Positions 23,321 through 25,220 of a DNA stretch of 25,220 nucleotides are shown piece after piece. Position 1 is the first letter of the stretch. Every line of letters begins with the position of its first letter. The stretch is from Chloroflexi bacterium UBA4733. Its GTDB lineage: Bacteria > Chloroflexota > UBA4733. A program made the position numbers and the translations under genes. The DNA is taken from NCBI GenBank assembly GCA_002404055.1, contig DHIZ01000216.1, positions 38,607 through 63,826 on the forward strand. The letters are read 5' to 3'. The notes beneath the pieces are model-generated. The model was not told the DNA's origin. It worked only from the letters and a program-made list of their open reading frames with translations, and ran no database searches.

Positions 23321-24220
23321 TTGGCAGAAACAATCGGCTTTATCGGTCTCGGCATCATGGGCAAGCCCATGGCTCGCAACCTCATGCAAGCCGGGCACGC
23401 GCTTGTCGTCCATAACCGCAGTCGGGGTGCGGTGGACGAACTCGTCGCTGAGGGCGCGCGGGCGGCCGGCAACCCGCGCGAGGTGGCGCAACAGAGCAGC
23501 ATCGTCATCACGATGCTGCCGGATTCGCCGGATGTGGCGGCAGTGGTTGAAGGTCCTGATGGCGTGCTGGCGGGGGCGCAGGCCGGGTTGGTGCTGATTG
23601 ATATGAGTACCATCTCACCGGTGGTGGCGCAGCGCCTGGCAGAGCAGGCTGCAACACAGGGCGTGACGATGCTTGACGCCCCGGTCAGCGGGGGTGACAA
23701 GGGGGCCATCGCCGGCACGCTCTCGATCATGGTGGGCGGCGATGAGGCGACGTTCGAGCGGATGCAGCCGATCTTCGCGGCAATGGGCAAGACCATCGTG
23801 CGGGTTGGCGATAGCGGCGCAGGTCAGGTCGTCAAAGCCTGCAACCAGGTGGTCGTGGCCCTGACCATCGAGGCCGTGAGCGAAGCGCTCGTGCTTGGCT
23901 CAAAGGCCGGTGTGGATCCGGCGAAGATTTTGCAGGTGCTGGGCGGCGGCCTGGCGAGCAACCGTGTCATGGAACTGCGCGGACCGAACTTCCTGCAGCA
24001 CTCCTTCGCCCCCGGATTCAAGGTGCGCCTGCACCAGAAAGACCTCGGCATCGCCCTGGCTGCCGGCCACGCCTATGGCGTGCCGTTGCCCAGCACCGCG
24101 CTGGTCAGCCAACTCTTCCAGGCGCTGGCGGTGGCCGGCAAAGGCGACCTGGATCACTCGGCGCTGCTCACCGTGCTGGAAGGAATGGCCGGGCACGAAA
24201 TCGGGTCGAGCCAGGCGTAG
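23321..24220 (+). CDS. 2-hydroxy-3-oxopropionate reductase-like beta-hydroxyacid dehydrogenase
   Basis: The product has 299 residues, the normal length for this family. The Rossmann motif is GFIGLGIMGKPMARNL (6-21). The substrate motif DAPVSGG (119-125) and the catalytic Lys172 in GQVVKACNQ, with Asn175, are intact. The sequence most resembles tartronate-semialdehyde reductase (GarR/GlxR), which makes D-glycerate, but 3-hydroxyisobutyrate dehydrogenase cannot be excluded by eye. The cofactor loop HNRSRGA suggests NADP. TTG at 23321 has a purine-rich stretch upstream. With the glucarate-dehydratase-like gene at 20739 it would cover the first and third steps of glucarate breakdown; no aldolase or glycerate kinase is in the window. 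Confidence 0.88.
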   Translation: MAETIGFIGLGIMGKPMARNLMQAGHALVVHNRSRGAVDELVAEGARAAGNPREVAQQSSIVITMLPDSPDVAAVVEGPDGVLAGAQAGLVLIDMSTISPVVAQRLAEQAATQGVTMLDAPVSGGDKGAIAGTLSIMVGGDEATFERMQPIFAAMGKTIVRVGDSGAGQVVKACNQVVVALTIEAVSEALVLGSKAGVDPAKILQVLGGGLASNRVMELRGPNFLQHSFAPGFKVRLHQKDLGIALAAGHAYGVPLPSTALVSQLFQALAVAGKGDLDHSALLTVLEGMAGHEIGSSQA

Positions 24221-24259
24221 ACTCAAGCGAAGCGCGCACCCAGGCGTTGCTGCGCCAAC

Positions 24260-24601
24260 CTACCGCGACCGCGCACATTGTGTACAGGGGCAGATTGCCC
24301 GCAAGTCTTCAAAGGCGTAGATCCCCGTCTCGTGGCCATCGGCCCAGCGCGGTTGCAGGGCGTAGCGGCCTACCAGTTGCAGGTCAACGAGTTGCTGCTC
24401 AGCGACCGTCAGTGTACTGGTACTCGCCAACACGCCGGGCCTGCCCATCTCGCCCTGGCAGTGCGCGCAAGGACAGGCCCAGCGCAGTTGCGCAAACGGG
24501 TAGGCGCTCTGGTGGCCGTCCGCCCAGCTGATCTCGACCAGCTTCTGCCCGCTCTGCAAGACGATCGCGGTAGGCTCGTTGGCGTCAGGACTATTCAGCA
24601 T
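24260..24601 (-). CDS. DUF971 (GBBH-like N-terminal) protein
   Basis: The product has 113 residues. It matches DUF971: ISWADGHQSAYPFAQLRWACPCAHC, then the C-terminal RWADGHETGIYAFEDLRAICPC. The paired WADGH motifs and conserved Cys residues are the family's hallmark; the fold is the N-terminal domain of gamma-butyrobetaine hydroxylase, and stand-alone members are often found near Mrp/ApbC iron-sulfur carriers. No such partner is in view. ATG at 24601; the ribosome site is weak. It converges with the reductase gene, leaving 39 bases between stops. Confidence 0.87.
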   Translation of the reverse strand: MLNSPDANEPTAIVLQSGQKLVEISWADGHQSAYPFAQLRWACPCAHCQGEMGRPGVLASTSTLTVAEQQLVDLQLVGRYALQPRWADGHETGIYAFEDLRAICPCTQCARSR

Positions 24602-24660
24602 TGCGGCAGCATTCGTGGTAGCCGTTCTGTGTAGATTTCATAAGATTTTCGGGCCTTCAT

Positions 24661-24774
24661 TCTACAGGACCGCGAGCGGGTGGTATGCTCAACTTGTAAC
24701 GCAAACGGCCCCGTCCGTTTGCCGAGCCGCGTCTGTGGAGGGTGTGCTTCCGCTGCGACCAATGGCGGTCGCAG
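24661..24774 (+). promoter_or_regulatory. Possible promoter and two-hairpin leader
   Basis: TCTACA (24661-24666) and TATGCT (24684-24689), 17 bp apart, each match the sigma-70 consensus in four of six positions. Downstream are two perfect 8-bp stems with 6-base loops: GCAAACGG/CCGTTTGC (24701-24722) and CTGCGACC/GGTCGCAG (24753-24774). They would fall in the leader of the ORF at 24860. No riboswitch class is recognised. Confidence 0.4.
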
Positions 24775-24859
24775 TATAGTCCGCTCGCTTCACCGGCGTG
24801 ATCTCTCAGGATGGCGAGCAATGTCGTTCGCGCTTCAATGACGAAGAAAGGATCACCTC

Positions 24860-25048
24860 ATGCGACCATTACGCCTTGCCGGTGGACACCGCGCCCCCTC
24901 AGGTTCCTACCAGGAAGTCCACTCCGGCCACATCGTCTATATCCACGGCCAGGGCATCCTGCCCGGTAGCCCCAATTCCGATTCCTACGTGGCGATCGCC
25001 GAACTGCCGGTTCGTCAGACGCACACGGCCCGGAGCGAGCAGGCCTAG
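24860..25048 (+). CDS. Short hypothetical ORF, 62 aa
   Basis: ATG at 24860 is preceded by AAAGGA with about 8 bases of spacing, the best support for real translation. The 62 residues contain no Cys, no membrane segment and no known motif; the central HSGHIVYIHGQGILPGS has a beta-hairpin look. It ends 172 bp before the window edge. Function unknown; it could also be a fortuitous ORF. Confidence 0.45.
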   Translation: MRPLRLAGGHRAPSGSYQEVHSGHIVYIHGQGILPGSPNSDSYVAIAELPVRQTHTARSEQA

Positions 25049-25196
25049 GCGGCGTTCACCGCTTCCCGCACGTTTCTCGTTCAGTCAAACTCGTGCTTGC
25101 GGCATGCGACGGGGCGCGTGCCGCACGTCCAGTTGACGCAGCCCGACGCCCGCCCTTAATGAAGTATGACAAACAGATCCGGGATTCGGATAGAGC

Positions 25197-25220
25197 TGTA
25201 GGGGCAGGTCCCCGTGCCTG
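25197..25220. repeat. Edge of a GTAGGGGCAGGTCCCCGTGCCTG-type repeat
   Basis: The last bases (GTAGGGGCAGGTCCCCGTG..) match a short palindromic sequence I recall as dispersed in Chloroflexota genomes. It is cut by the window end. GGGG-CAGGT-CCCC can pair as a small hairpin. Confidence 0.4.

Overview
The window is GC-rich chromosomal bacterial DNA with many GTG and TTG starts, tightly packed or overlapping genes and families common in Chloroflexota (zinc-ribbon/J-like membrane proteins, Uma2 proteins, DUF234 ATPases, HNH proteins with an overlapping partner, short palindromic repeats). A thermomicrobial or sphaerobacterial member of Chloroflexota is my best guess; no rRNA or marker gene here proves it.

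Left third, all on the minus strand. (1) At 136-4366 is a very compact four-gene operon: a 998-residue HerA/FtsK-type ATPase, a small acidic protein, a predicted HExxH zinc peptidase and a small helical protein. It is bracketed by two identical 52-bp twin-hairpin repeats in opposite orientation (22-73 and 4500-4551). The second belongs to a ~101-bp-period repeat field at 4430-4912. (2) At 4972-10329 is a five-gene set: a lidless Hsp70 (with a one-base frameshift), an SPFH/band-7 protein with a C-terminal E2/RWD-like domain, two J-like proteins without HPD that carry double zinc ribbons and membrane anchors, and a zinc-ribbon/membrane/TPR-like protein. This looks like a membrane-associated, chaperone-based system and is the best candidate for an undescribed system. 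Whether the HerA operon belongs to it is open.

Middle, mostly plus strand. pheA (chorismate mutase-prephenate dehydratase), a small zinc-ribbon gene and aroE form an aromatic amino acid group. Then come a Uma2-family protein, a convergent metallo-beta-lactamase-fold hydrolase, and an OmpR-type response regulator with its histidine kinase, preceded by helically phased CTTCAG repeats. A perfect 21-bp inverted repeat separates the kinase from a DUF234-type ATPase.

Right part. A Nudix remnant is followed by an HTH-like/HNH overlapping pair that resembles a toxin-antitoxin or restriction-like module. A glucarate-dehydratase-like enolase (minus) and a tartronate-semialdehyde-reductase-like dehydrogenase (plus) suggest aldarate catabolism, with a GNAT gene and a palindromic element between them. 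A DUF971 protein and a 62-codon ORF behind a hairpin-rich leader end the window. I found no rRNA, tRNA, CRISPR array or intact insertion sequence.
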